64,000 bases of DNA from positions 1-64,000 of the forward strand of contig JAPXRI010000005.1 of NCBI GenBank assembly GCA_033813635.1, in the 5' to 3' direction. A model generated the notes under the pieces. It saw only the letters and a list, made by a program, of their open reading frames with translations, was not told where the DNA came from and did no database searches. Position 1 is the first letter of the stretch. Every line of letters begins with the position of its first letter. The stretch is from JAPXRI01 sp033813635. Its GTDB lineage: Bacteria > Bacillota > Clostridia > Oscillospirales > QAMX01. The position numbers were made by a program, and so were the translations under genes. Shown here one piece after another: positions 50,779 through 59,292 of this stretch.

Positions 50779-51798
50779 CTATTTTTTTGCGGCCAGCACC
50801 GTCCCAGGGTAATAGTACGAGAGGATATCCTGATACGACCAGCCGGAAAGCGCGAGAACCTTCGCGCCGTTCTGGCTCATCCCGACGCCGTGCCCGTAGC
50901 CCTCGGTGTTGAACAGCAGACGGTCCGCTCCCTGGGTGACGGTGAAATCCGCGCTTTTCAGCCCGCAGAGGAACCGGATGCTCATCCCGTTGACGGTGAC
51001 GCCGCCGACCTCCGCGCTTAAGACCGTGCCGGACGGGGCACGCAGGATGTTTTCAAACCAGGCGTCATCGTCGTCGCTCAGGACGGCGTCGGGGTATTTT
51101 TCGAGAAAAACCTTCTTAAAATCGGCTTTGGAGACGACGACGCTGTCGGTGTAGCCGTTAAGCTCCGACTCGCCCTCGGGCGCGTCGACGCTGACGAGGT
51201 AAGGGACGTCGGTTCCCCAGATATCCTTCGCGCTGTTGGTCTTCGACCCCGACATCGCGTGGAACACCGTGAGCGCGGGTTTTGAGTCGTAATATAAAAC
51301 CATGTCGCGGGTGTCCGCGACGGCGTCGGTGATGCGCCTGATATAGCTGCTCCCGTTTTCACCCCAGCTCACCGCGAGCGTGTTCAGGTCGGCAAGGGCG
51401 CAGCAGCAGGCGGGGTCGTCGCATATAACCGCGTCGGGGTGCGCGGAGGAATCGACTCCCTCCTTGTAGTATATATAGGTCCGCGCGGCCACGGACTGCG
51501 CCCTGAGCGCCTGCTCCGGGAACAGCGCCGGCATTTCGGCGGCCACGACCGCGGCGACCAGTTCTTCGAGCTCGTATTCGGTCAGCACACCGTCGACCAT
51601 CACGCTCACCGTGCCGGAATGCGGTTCATGCGCGGTTTCCGTGCCCGGGGGCTTTGTTTTAGCCGTCGACGCCCCGGTGTGCGCGCTCGTGGATACGACG
51701 TTTTTCCAAGATGCCGCGCCGCCCGCTCTGTAGGCTACCAGGGGCAGCAGAAACGCGGAAGTCCACAGAGCCAGCACCAGCATCGAAGTTCTTTTCAT
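50779..51798 (-). CDS. spoIID: Stage II sporulation protein D (SpoIID), lytic transglycosylase
   Basis: A 339-residue membrane-anchored protein (hydrophobic segment about 5-23). The catalytic glutamate is E88 in VVAAEMPALFPEQALRAQ, cysteines lie in ICDDPACCC, and GYGHGVGMSQNGA is the C-terminal signature. SpoIID cleaves denuded glycan strands during engulfment of the forespore. Its presence marks the organism as an endospore former, at least by descent. The usual downstream spoIIQ is not next to it. Confidence 0.93.
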   Translation of the reverse strand: MKRTSMLVLALWTSAFLLPLVAYRAGGAASWKNVVSTSAHTGASTAKTKPPGTETAHEPHSGTVSVMVDGVLTEYELEELVAAVVAAEMPALFPEQALRAQSVAARTYIYYKEGVDSSAHPDAVICDDPACCCALADLNTLAVSWGENGSSYIRRITDAVADTRDMVLYYDSKPALTVFHAMSGSKTNSAKDIWGTDVPYLVSVDAPEGESELNGYTDSVVVSKADFKKVFLEKYPDAVLSDDDDAWFENILRAPSGTVLSAEVGGVTVNGMSIRFLCGLKSADFTVTQGADRLLFNTEGYGHGVGMSQNGAKVLALSGWSYQDILSYYYPGTVLAAKK

Positions 51799-51869
51799 AA
51801 CTTGTCCTCTCCTTCGCGGATTTGCTTTATATATCTCTATTCAAACCGGGAGAGGGATATACAAAAAAA

Positions 51870-51901
51870 CGGACGCGGCAACACAGACTCTGCCGCGTCC
51901 G
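51870..51901 (-). terminator. Intrinsic terminator after the PfkB kinase gene
   Basis: An 11-bp perfect inverted repeat (51870-51880 with 51891-51901) with a 10-nt loop, followed on the minus strand by TTTTTTTGTAT. It ends the pncB-adh-pfkB transcript. Confidence 0.85.
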
Positions 51902-51917
51902 ATGGCTTTATGCGGTT

Positions 51918-52781
51918 TTATTCGGGCAGGGCGCCCTTGTGGGCGACGGTCCTGGCGCCGGCGGCGTTGCCCTCCCCGAGCGCCGCGGACAGGTCGCGGG
52001 TCGAAAGCCAGGAAGCGAGGAAACCGGCCGAAAAAGCGTCGCCGGCGCCGACTGTGTCAACCACCGGCGCGTCGACCGCGGGTGAGAACGCGGAGCCGAC
52101 GTCTCTGCGGTAGGCCGCGGCGCCCTCCTTCCCGAGGGTGACGACCACGAGCCTGCAGGGAAATTCCTTAAATATCCGCTCCGCGAACGCTTCCCTTTGC
52201 AGGGTCTGTCCAAAGAGCAGGGGGGAGACAATCTCGATTTCCGTGTCGTTCAGCTTAAAAACAGTGCTGAGATCGATCGAGGAGGCGATGATCTCCCGGT
52301 CGAAATAGGCCTTTCGCAGGTTAACATCGAAAAATCTTTCCGCGTCCGGCAGCGCACCGAGAAGAGAGCGGATCGCGCGCTTTGCCGCATCGCTTCTCTT
52401 CTGCGCCAGCGAGCCGAAGACGACCGCGTCCGGCCGGAGCGCGGAAATTCTTTCAAGCTCGGTTTCCGAAAGGGAGACAAAATCGTAGGCGGCGTTTTCG
52501 GGCAGCTCAAAGCGCTCGTTCCCGTCGCGCTCGGGGTGAACGACGGCTATCCCCGTTTTGTGGGCGGGGTCTGTTTTTACAAAGCTCCTGTCTATTTTAT
52601 ACCGGTACATTTTCGAGAGCGCGGTCGCGCCGAGAGTGTCCGCACCGACGGCGGAGACTATGTACGAACGAACCCCGAACCGTGCGAGATGCGCCGCCAC
52701 GTTGAGCGGAGCGCCGCCGAAGTAATAATCGTCCCCTATTTTGTCAAAAAGGACCTCTCCGACACAAAACACCCTAAACAT
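51918..52781 (-). CDS. PfkB-family carbohydrate kinase (fructokinase-like)
   Basis: A 287-residue ribokinase-fold kinase. GGAPLNVAAHLARFG (22-36) is the first PfkB signature and DTVGAGDAFSAGF (242-254) the second, with catalytic base D248. The GGAPLNVA form is common in fructokinases. It starts two bases after the alcohol dehydrogenase stop, so the two are coupled. The probable role is phosphorylation of fructose or a similar sugar after reduction or oxidation by the dehydrogenase. Confidence 0.87.
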   Translation of the reverse strand: MFRVFCVGEVLFDKIGDDYYFGGAPLNVAAHLARFGVRSYIVSAVGADTLGATALSKMYRYKIDRSFVKTDPAHKTGIAVVHPERDGNERFELPENAAYDFVSLSETELERISALRPDAVVFGSLAQKRSDAAKRAIRSLLGALPDAERFFDVNLRKAYFDREIIASSIDLSTVFKLNDTEIEIVSPLLFGQTLQREAFAERIFKEFPCRLVVVTLGKEGAAAYRRDVGSAFSPAVDAPVVDTVGAGDAFSAGFLASWLSTRDLSAALGEGNAAGARTVAHKGALPE

Positions 52782-52783
52782 AA

Positions 52784-53887
52784 TTATCCGAGCCTTTTCT
52801 CCAGTATGCCGTACAGCTCGTCCCTGGTAATGGAGGAAATCGCGTTGGAAACGTTTTTAGCGCCGGCCGCTTTATCGGCGTATACAGAGAGAGTCTCACG
52901 GTCAAGTTTTAAATTTAGCTTCATCTCCGGGCAGGAGGACACGAGGGAGTAAAGCCCGCCGGCGTTTTCGACGCCGCAGAGCGCGTAAATACGTTTTGCG
53001 CGTTCGGGCGCGGTTTTGCCCATGAAGTCGACAAAGTCCGCGATAAAGTACGCGTTAGCGTTTCCGTGCGGCACGCCGTTGTGGTAAGTGAGCATATAGC
53101 CGGTGGAATGCACAAAGCCGGTCCCGGTGCGGGAGATAACGATGCCGGCGAGTGTCGAGGCGTAAAGCAGTTCCTCCCTAACGGTGTAGCCGAGGTCTCC
53201 GGCGAGGGCGCTGCGTATTCCGGAGCAGAGCGCCGGAATGCATTTTTCCGCGAGCGCGTCCGAGACAGGGTTTGCCTTTTTCATAAAATACCCCTCGACG
53301 GCGTGACAGAGCGCGTCCACCGCGGTGGACATCGTCTGTGAAAGCGGAAGGGACAGCGTGTAGGCGGGGTCGAGAAACGCGATTCTCGCGTAGAGGTCGT
53401 TTCCCGAAAGCGAGCGCTTATTCCCGATTTCCGGAACCGTGAGGATTGAATACGGCGTGACCTCGCTGCCCGTGCCGGCGGTCGTGTTCACGGCGAGAAC
53501 CGGGAGTGCTTTTTTTCTCTGCGCGGTGAACAGCTGGTCCTGCGAAAGCCCGGGATTCGCCGCGAACGCGGCGATGGCCTTCGCCGCATCGAGCGGCGAA
53601 CCGCCGCCGATGCCGACGTTGAAATCCGCACCGTACTCGCGCGCCGCTCTTCCGCCCTCGTATGCGGTGGAGACCAGCGGGTTGGGCTCTATTTTATCAA
53701 ATACCAGATACGCTATACCGGCCTCCGAGAGGCCCTTTTCCGCATCGGCAAGCGCTCCGGAACGGCGCGCCGAATTCTTTCCGCATACGATCATGCAGCG
53801 CTCGCCGAACTGCCTGTAATTTGTAAAGTTTTTAAAGCAGTCCTTTCCGGATAGTATCGATACTGGGTTGTAAAAATCGATGTTCAT
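52784..53887 (-). CDS. Iron-containing alcohol dehydrogenase
   Basis: A 367-residue group III dehydrogenase. GIGGGSPLDAAKA (92-104) binds NAD(P), and the iron ligands are D191 and H195 (DALCHAVEGY), H260 and H274 (GVPHGNANAY). It interconverts an alcohol and an aldehyde or ketone, often butanol, lactaldehyde or a sugar alcohol. GGGGGG precedes the ATG. It lies between pncB and a sugar kinase on one strand. Confidence 0.9.
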   Translation of the reverse strand: MNIDFYNPVSILSGKDCFKNFTNYRQFGERCMIVCGKNSARRSGALADAEKGLSEAGIAYLVFDKIEPNPLVSTAYEGGRAAREYGADFNVGIGGGSPLDAAKAIAAFAANPGLSQDQLFTAQRKKALPVLAVNTTAGTGSEVTPYSILTVPEIGNKRSLSGNDLYARIAFLDPAYTLSLPLSQTMSTAVDALCHAVEGYFMKKANPVSDALAEKCIPALCSGIRSALAGDLGYTVREELLYASTLAGIVISRTGTGFVHSTGYMLTYHNGVPHGNANAYFIADFVDFMGKTAPERAKRIYALCGVENAGGLYSLVSSCPEMKLNLKLDRETLSVYADKAAGAKNVSNAISSITRDELYGILEKRLG

Positions 53888-53918
53888 ATCAACCCCCCCT
53901 GTCCGTTGACAATTGGCT

Positions 53919-55376
53919 TTAAAGCCTTCCGCCTTTCGAGAGCATTTGCTGCTTGATTTCCCACAGGCTCCGGGTCAGGTCGACGTAGTACTCGTGCGGG
54001 TTTTCAAAGCGCTTTACCTCATCCCACAGATGGTCGATGCAGTCGTCGCAGTAGGCGCGGATATCCTCGAGCGAGGGCAGATCGTATACCAGCTCGCCGC
54101 CCTTGAAAATCGGGACGAGCAGTTGCTTGGCGCTGAAATCGGCGACGAGCTTTGTCTTCCAGGTAAACTCGGGGTGGAAAAGCTTGAAGGGCTGGCTGTC
54201 GTCGATCGTCTCGTTGTAAAGGGACAGCACGTCGGCGATGGCCTTCCCCGTCCCACGCTCAAAGAACCTCCACAAGCGTTTGAAGTGGGGCGTGGTGATT
54301 TTGGAGACGTTTTCGGAGAGCTTGATTTTCGGGATAATGTTCCCCTTGTCGTCTTCCACCGCGCAGAGCTTGTATACGCCGCCGAAAACGGGCTCGCTTC
54401 GGGAGGTAATCAGGCGTTCGCCGACACCGAAGGTGTCTATGCACGCGCCCTGAATCAGCATTTCCCTGATGATATACTCGTCAAGCGCGTTAGACACAAC
54501 AATTTTGCACTCGGGGTACCCGGCTTCGTCGAGCTTTTTTCTGATGCAGCGGGTCAGATAGGTGATGTCCCCGGAATCAATCCTCACCCCGGCCGGTTTA
54601 ATGCCCTTCGGCTTCAGGACCTCGTCGAAGACACGGATGGCGTTGGGAAGACCGCTGTTCAACACGTCGTAGGTGTCCAGCAGAAGCGTGCAGCTGTCCG
54701 GATAGGTCTCGGCGTAGGCCTTGAACGCCTCGTACTCGCTGCCAAACATCTGAATCCAGGAGTGGGCCATTGTCCCCACCGCGGGGATTTTAAACAGCCG
54801 GTCCGCGAGGGTGTTCGAGGTTACCGGGCAACCGCCGATGAAGGCCGCGCGGGAGCCGTACAGCGCGCCGGAATAGCTGTGCGCCCTGCGCGCTCCGAAT
54901 TCCATCACCACGCGCCCGCTGGCAGCCCTGGCAATGCGCGAGGCCTTCGTCGCGATCAGCGACTGGTGATTGATTGTCGCCAGAAGCATTGTCTCCACAA
55001 GCTGCGCCTGCGGAGCGGGACCGCGTACGGTGAGCACCGGCTCGCCCGGGAAAATCGGGGTGCCCTCGGGCACCGACCAGACGTCGCACGAAAAATGGAA
55101 ATTCCTGAGATAATCGATGAATGCCGGGGAAAAGATGCCCTTGCTCTCGAGGCAGGCGATATCGTCCTCGGAAAAATGGAGCGACTGCAGATATTGCACG
55201 GCCTGTTCGAGCCCGGCCGCGATGGCGAAGCCGCCTCCGTCTGGCACCTTGCGGTAAAACAGATCGAAATACGCGATTTTATCCTTTAACCCGTGTTCCA
55301 TGAAGCCGTTTGCCATTGTGAACTCGTAAAAGTCCGTCATCATGGAGAGGTTCATGCCGTTAAAAAGCTTGTCCAT
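53919..55376 (-). CDS. pncB: Nicotinate phosphoribosyltransferase
   Basis: A 485-residue type II phosphoribosyltransferase of NAD salvage, which turns nicotinate and PRPP into nicotinate mononucleotide. MMTDFYEFTMANGF near the start, FGARRAHSYSGALYGSRAAFIGGCPVTSN in the middle and GVRIDSGDITYLTR near 290 are family signatures. GGAAGG lies 6 nt before the ATG. It has a good promoter and leads a three-gene minus-strand operon. Confidence 0.95.
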   Translation of the reverse strand: MDKLFNGMNLSMMTDFYEFTMANGFMEHGLKDKIAYFDLFYRKVPDGGGFAIAAGLEQAVQYLQSLHFSEDDIACLESKGIFSPAFIDYLRNFHFSCDVWSVPEGTPIFPGEPVLTVRGPAPQAQLVETMLLATINHQSLIATKASRIARAASGRVVMEFGARRAHSYSGALYGSRAAFIGGCPVTSNTLADRLFKIPAVGTMAHSWIQMFGSEYEAFKAYAETYPDSCTLLLDTYDVLNSGLPNAIRVFDEVLKPKGIKPAGVRIDSGDITYLTRCIRKKLDEAGYPECKIVVSNALDEYIIREMLIQGACIDTFGVGERLITSRSEPVFGGVYKLCAVEDDKGNIIPKIKLSENVSKITTPHFKRLWRFFERGTGKAIADVLSLYNETIDDSQPFKLFHPEFTWKTKLVADFSAKQLLVPIFKGGELVYDLPSLEDIRAYCDDCIDHLWDEVKRFENPHEYYVDLTRSLWEIKQQMLSKGGRL

Positions 55377-55415
55377 TATTATGCCTTCCCGCTACTGTTG
55401 TATTTATTAAAGCAT

Positions 55416-55444
55416 ATTATAACACTATATGCCCGAGGATACAA
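55416..55444 (-). promoter_or_regulatory. Promoter of pncB
   Basis: On the minus strand TTGTAT (55439-55444) and TATAAT (55416-55421) are 17 bp apart, about 40 nt before the pncB start codon. Confidence 0.8.
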
Positions 55445-55472
55445 CGCTTTCGGGAGAAAAGCGCATCTCTTC

Positions 55473-55501
55473 TTGCCATTGTATCGGTTTTGCTGTATAA
55501 T
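55473..55501 (+). promoter_or_regulatory. Promoter of the acyltransferase gene
   Basis: TTGCCA (55473-55478) and TATAAT (55496-55501) are 17 bp apart. The start near 55508 rules out the upstream ATG at 55490 and supports the one at 55535. Confidence 0.8.
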
Positions 55502-55534
55502 CAGTTCCAAAGGCAAAACTACGGGGGATTTGAT

Positions 55535-56800
55535 ATGGAACGCACAGCGCAGAGCGCGTTCGAACGGTTCGACATGTCAAAACGGCCGAAAAGGCAGAGC
55601 GTCTACCTGCGTCCGCTGATATGGGCTTTGAGCTACCCCTCCATCCTGCGCCACAGGGTGAGAATTTCGAGAGTGAATATGGACGGGCAGAAACCGCCGT
55701 ACCTTCTGCTCTGCAACCACAACGCGTTTTTGGATTTTATGGTTGCCACCGCGGCGATATTCCCGCACAGGGCGAACTACGTCGTCGCGATTGACGGGTT
55801 TATAAAGAGGGAGCGACTGTTGAGGAGTATCGGCTGCATCTGTAAACGCAAATTCACCAGCGATACGGTTTTGGTGCGTCAGCTCCGCACAGTGATTGAT
55901 AACGGCGACATCGCGGTGATATACCCGGAGGCGAGGTATTCGCTCTGCGGGACTACGGCGGTGCTGCCGCCGTCGCTCGGCAAGCTCGCCAAGTATTTAA
56001 AGGTCCCCGTCGTCACGCTTATAACCCACGGGCACCATATCAACTCGCCGTTCTGGAATCTTAAGGGGCGGGGAATCAGGACTGAGGCCGTTTTCAAGAA
56101 GATCCTGACCGGGGAAGAGGTTGAAAGCCTTACCTCCGAGGAGATTAACGCGGTGATCAACAGGGAGTTTCAATACGACGACTACAGATGGCAGAAGGAA
56201 AACAACATCAGGGTAAGGTATAAAAAGCGGGCCGAGGGGCTGCATAAGGTTTTATACCAGTGCCCGAACTGCAAAACGGAATACCGAATCACATCCCGGG
56301 GGGACAGACTGCGCTGCGGGAGCTGCGGAAAGGAATGGGTTATGACCGAACTCGGCGAGCTCCGGGCGGTAAACGGCGAAACGGAGTTTTCGCATATCCC
56401 GGACTGGTACGAGTGGGAGCGCGCGCAGGTGAGGGCGGAGGTTAACGAGGGGAGATACGGCATCACCGTGCCGGTGGAGGTTGAATCCCTCCCGAACGCC
56501 AAGGGCTTTATACCCCTCGGCAGAGGCGTTTTAACCCACGATATGAACGGATTTTTGCTGAAAAGCGAATATCGGGGCGAGCCGTATACGCTGGTAAAGA
56601 CCGTGAAATCGCTTTATTCCTGCCATATCGAATACAACTATCTGGGTAAGCACGGGGATTGCATCGACTTAAATACGCTCAGCGATACTTACTATATCTA
56701 CCCCCAGGGCTGCGATTTCTCGGTGACCAAGATGGCGCTGGCTACGGAGGAGCTTTACGCCGCGGCGACGAACAAGGAACGGGCGGCAGTAAAGGCCTAA
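55535..56800 (+). CDS. PlsC-like acyltransferase fused to a zinc-ribbon C-terminal domain
   Basis: A 421-residue protein. The N-terminal half is a 1-acylglycerol-phosphate acyltransferase-like domain: catalytic NHNAFLD (61-67, the HX4D box) and YPEARYS (130-136) in place of the usual EGTRS. A zinc ribbon follows (C243, C246, C261, C264), then a domain of about 150 residues with no recognised family. It probably acts at the membrane face on a lipid or glycolipid precursor. ATG 55535 follows GGGGGA. It is monocistronic, with its own promoter and terminator. Confidence 0.85.
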   Translation: MERTAQSAFERFDMSKRPKRQSVYLRPLIWALSYPSILRHRVRISRVNMDGQKPPYLLLCNHNAFLDFMVATAAIFPHRANYVVAIDGFIKRERLLRSIGCICKRKFTSDTVLVRQLRTVIDNGDIAVIYPEARYSLCGTTAVLPPSLGKLAKYLKVPVVTLITHGHHINSPFWNLKGRGIRTEAVFKKILTGEEVESLTSEEINAVINREFQYDDYRWQKENNIRVRYKKRAEGLHKVLYQCPNCKTEYRITSRGDRLRCGSCGKEWVMTELGELRAVNGETEFSHIPDWYEWERAQVRAEVNEGRYGITVPVEVESLPNAKGFIPLGRGVLTHDMNGFLLKSEYRGEPYTLVKTVKSLYSCHIEYNYLGKHGDCIDLNTLSDTYYIYPQGCDFSVTKMALATEELYAAATNKERAAVKA

Positions 56801-56875
56801 AGGTTCGAAAACAGCCGGGCGCGCCTAATTGCGCACACGAGCACGGAGGCGCGCCTACATGCTCGCATATATAAG

Positions 56876-56905
56876 AGCCCCGCGTCGGCAAGACGCGGGG
56901 CTTTG
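56876..56905 (+). terminator. Intrinsic terminator
   Basis: An 11-bp perfect stem (AGCCCCGCGTC with GACGCGGGGCT) and a 5-nt loop, followed by TTGG. The stretch before it holds two copies of GGCGCGCCTA (56818-56827 and 56848-56857). Confidence 0.8.
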
Positions 56906-56923
56906 GCGTATCGAATCTGCGTT

Positions 56924-57094
56924 TCACCGTTTTAACAGATCCGATGCGCGTTTTTTCAGCGATTCAAGCGAGCTTATTGCTCCGGGACGCGAGGATATCG
57001 CGTCCTGTATATTTTCAGGCAGCGAGAGGTAGAATTTTCTCGCTTCCCGGTTTTTCTTGACCAGCTCGTGAACATCCCTGTAGTTTTCCGTTAT
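56924..57094 (-). CDS. Small protein (56 aa) with no standard start codon
   Basis: The minus strand holds a convincing 56-codon frame, beginning (I/M)TENYRDVHELVKKN and ending SLKKRASDLLKR, with Firmicutes-like composition. The inner FYLSLPENIQDAISSRPGAI resembles a small helical family I recall from Clostridia. GGAGG lies only 4 nt before an ATA codon at 57094, but there is no in-frame ATG, GTG or TTG downstream of the binding site; the frame is closed by TGA above. Either ATA is used for initiation or the start codon has been lost. It follows the MFS gene by 79 bp on the same strand. Confidence 0.5.
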   Translation of the reverse strand: MTENYRDVHELVKKNREARKFYLSLPENIQDAISSRPGAISSLESLKKRASDLLKR

Positions 57095-57173
57095 ATCGCC
57101 TCCGATCCGCAGTCAGCATCCGCCCTATATTATTCCCCGAACGGGCCGGAATAGTGACGATTCCGGCAAAAAA

Positions 57174-58358
57174 TCAGGAATCCGTATCGAATTTGATGCC
57201 GGCTGTGCTGGATAGCAAAAATACCACCGCGATCAGCAGTATCCCCGATGAGATCAGAAACGCCGGCTGGAAGCTGTCGTTGAACACGTGGCTGATTACC
57301 AGACCGCCCGCGTAGGTGCCGGCGGCGCGGAAAATAGCCTGTATCACAGTCACCGCGGTAAGGGAGCTCGCTTTCGTCTCCGGCGACGCCGAGCGGGTAA
57401 AAAACACCGAGGTGACGAATAAGTTTAAAACGAGAATGCCGTGCACGAGCGCGAGCCCGAAAAGCCATTCATACGAGGGGACGAGGCAGATATAGAGCTG
57501 GCGCGCAAATGAGATGACGCCGACGAACGCGAGCATTTTACGCACGCCGATTTTGCGGAGAATCCTGTCGGCGTAAAACAAAAACGGTATTTCAGTCAGC
57601 GTGACAATCAGAAGGTAGGTTCCGTAGCTCGAGGCGTTTCCGCCCAGCTGCGCGAAGTTCAGATAGAAATAGGTGCCCGAGAATCCCCCGGCAAAAGCCG
57701 TTAGCGCGAGGTACACCGTCAGACAGAGGACCCCGCGGTTTTTAAAAAGGCTTTTCAGGTCCGTGCGCGCTTTTTGCGGGATATGCCCTTTTATCTTCGG
57801 CACCGAAAACTGGGAGCAGGTCGCCGCCAGAGCAAGCGCCCCGCAGAGCGGGCCGAACAGCCAGATGTTTTTGTTCAGAATTTGACCGGCGATGAAGCTC
57901 ATTACCGCCCAGCCTATCGAGCCCATAAGGCGGACCGGACCGAACGGACGCCCGTCTTTTTCGAGAATTTCGAGACAGATCGTATCCGATAGCGACAAAA
58001 CGACGGAGTGGAATAGAGCGAAAATGATGTATACGGAAAAGATGAAAAAGAAAACAACTCCGGCCGGCGCGCGGTACCACAACAGGACGGTTATCGCGCC
58101 GCCGAGATTGCATACGAAAAGGATTTTGTTTTTATATCCGGATCTGTCCGCTGCCCGGGCCCAGAGCGGCTGGCCCAGCAGCGAGACGGCTGTGCCCGCG
58201 GCAATCACGGAGCCGATGCGGGAGGCGTTTAAACCGCAGGCTTCCATATATTTCTGAAAGTACTGAGATACTACGCAGTCAAAGAAATAACTGAAAAGAT
58301 ACCAGATAAGCAAAATCCGGTATACTCTGTTGCCGTAGAACCGTTTTGTCTCCGTCAT
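57174..58358 (-). CDS. MFS transporter
   Basis: A 394-residue protein with about twelve hydrophobic helices. WARAADRSGYKNK (66-78) between helices 2 and 3 is the MFS loop motif, and the sequence resembles the MFS_1-like/nucleoside or sugar:proton symporter group. It is next to a glycyl radical enzyme, its activase and a glycosidase on the same strand, so it probably imports the sugar or sugar acid handled by them. Confidence 0.87.
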   Translation of the reverse strand: MTETKRFYGNRVYRILLIWYLFSYFFDCVVSQYFQKYMEACGLNASRIGSVIAAGTAVSLLGQPLWARAADRSGYKNKILFVCNLGGAITVLLWYRAPAGVVFFFIFSVYIIFALFHSVVLSLSDTICLEILEKDGRPFGPVRLMGSIGWAVMSFIAGQILNKNIWLFGPLCGALALAATCSQFSVPKIKGHIPQKARTDLKSLFKNRGVLCLTVYLALTAFAGGFSGTYFYLNFAQLGGNASSYGTYLLIVTLTEIPFLFYADRILRKIGVRKMLAFVGVISFARQLYICLVPSYEWLFGLALVHGILVLNLFVTSVFFTRSASPETKASSLTAVTVIQAIFRAAGTYAGGLVISHVFNDSFQPAFLISSGILLIAVVFLLSSTAGIKFDTDS

Positions 58359-58389
58359 ATGTAATCGGTATCTCCGATGGGTTAAGTAA

Positions 58390-59292
58390 TTATGGCAGGA
58401 CGGCGATGCCGTCTCTTAGATGTTTTTTTACCAGTTCCGTTTTGCTTTTAATCTCGGCATCGCTCTGGGGCGAGCCGAAATCACGGTAGCGCTTTCCGGC
58501 GGCCGCGTATTTGTTTTGCGCCAGATTGTTGTATTTCAACAGCTCGACCGCCTTAATGCCGGGGCCGAAGGAGTTAATAAGCGCGGCGGTGCGGACAAGG
58601 TTTTCCTCCCCGTCGTTCTGACCCGGAATCAGGGGAATCCGAATCAAGATATCGCTGTGGGCGGCGGATAAAAACGACAGGTTTTCCAGTATCCGAGCGT
58701 TGTCCCGCCCGGTCAGCGCTCTGTGCATTTCGCTGTCGGCATGCTTTATGTCGACTATAAAGGTATCGGTAAGGCCGATGACCTTTTTTATATTTCCGGC
58801 GGGGACGCAGAGAGATGTTTCCACCGCGGTGTTTATCCCCGCGTCACGGCATTTTTTCAGCGTTTCGGCGATAAATTCCGGGTATAAAAGGCTCTCGCCT
58901 CCGGAAAACGTAACCCCGCCGGAATCGCCGTAGTAAATGCTGTCCCGCGCGATTTCCTCAAACAACGCCTCCGGCGTCATCTCCTCGCCGCAGAGGACGA
59001 GGGCCTCCGCTGGGCAGGCCTCGGCGCAGTTCCCGCAGGCCGTGCAGCCACGGCGAAGGTATACGGCGCCGCCGTTAGAGATTTTATGGCGGTCAGGGCA
59101 CAGGGAAATGCAGCGCCCGCAGCGGATGCAGCGGCTTTCATGGTACAGAATTTCCGGCTTTCTCCCAATGCCCTCTGGGTTATGGCACCAGGCGCAGCGG
59201 AGCGGGCAGCCCTTCAGATATACGACGGTGCGGATCCCCCGTCCGTCGTGGAGAGAGGCTCTCGCGATGTTGAATACGGGAGCTTTGATCAT
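58390..59292 (-). CDS. Glycyl-radical enzyme activating protein (radical SAM)
   Basis: A 300-residue radical SAM enzyme. The cluster motif CPLRCAWC (C29, C33, C36) binds the SAM-cleaving 4Fe-4S centre. Two ferredoxin-like sets follow (C55, C58, C61, C65 and C83, C86, C89, C93), as in activases of eliminase-type glycyl radical enzymes. SGGVTFSGGE is the GGE SAM-binding motif. It makes the glycyl radical on the enzyme encoded just upstream; the genes overlap by ATGA. Confidence 0.93.
   Translation of the reverse strand: MIKAPVFNIARASLHDGRGIRTVVYLKGCPLRCAWCHNPEGIGRKPEILYHESRCIRCGRCISLCPDRHKISNGGAVYLRRGCTACGNCAEACPAEALVLCGEEMTPEALFEEIARDSIYYGDSGGVTFSGGESLLYPEFIAETLKKCRDAGINTAVETSLCVPAGNIKKVIGLTDTFIVDIKHADSEMHRALTGRDNARILENLSFLSAAHSDILIRIPLIPGQNDGEENLVRTAALINSFGPGIKAVELLKYNNLAQNKYAAAGKRYRDFGSPQSDAEIKSKTELVKKHLRDGIAVLP

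Noticed and set aside
53913..55289. A 458-codon open frame on the plus strand opposite pncB
   Set aside because: It is antisense to a certain gene and has shadow-like composition.
56818..56857. A repeat array suggested by two copies of GGCGCGCCTA
   Set aside because: Only two short copies 30 bp apart are present, without further units; too little for a CRISPR or tandem array.
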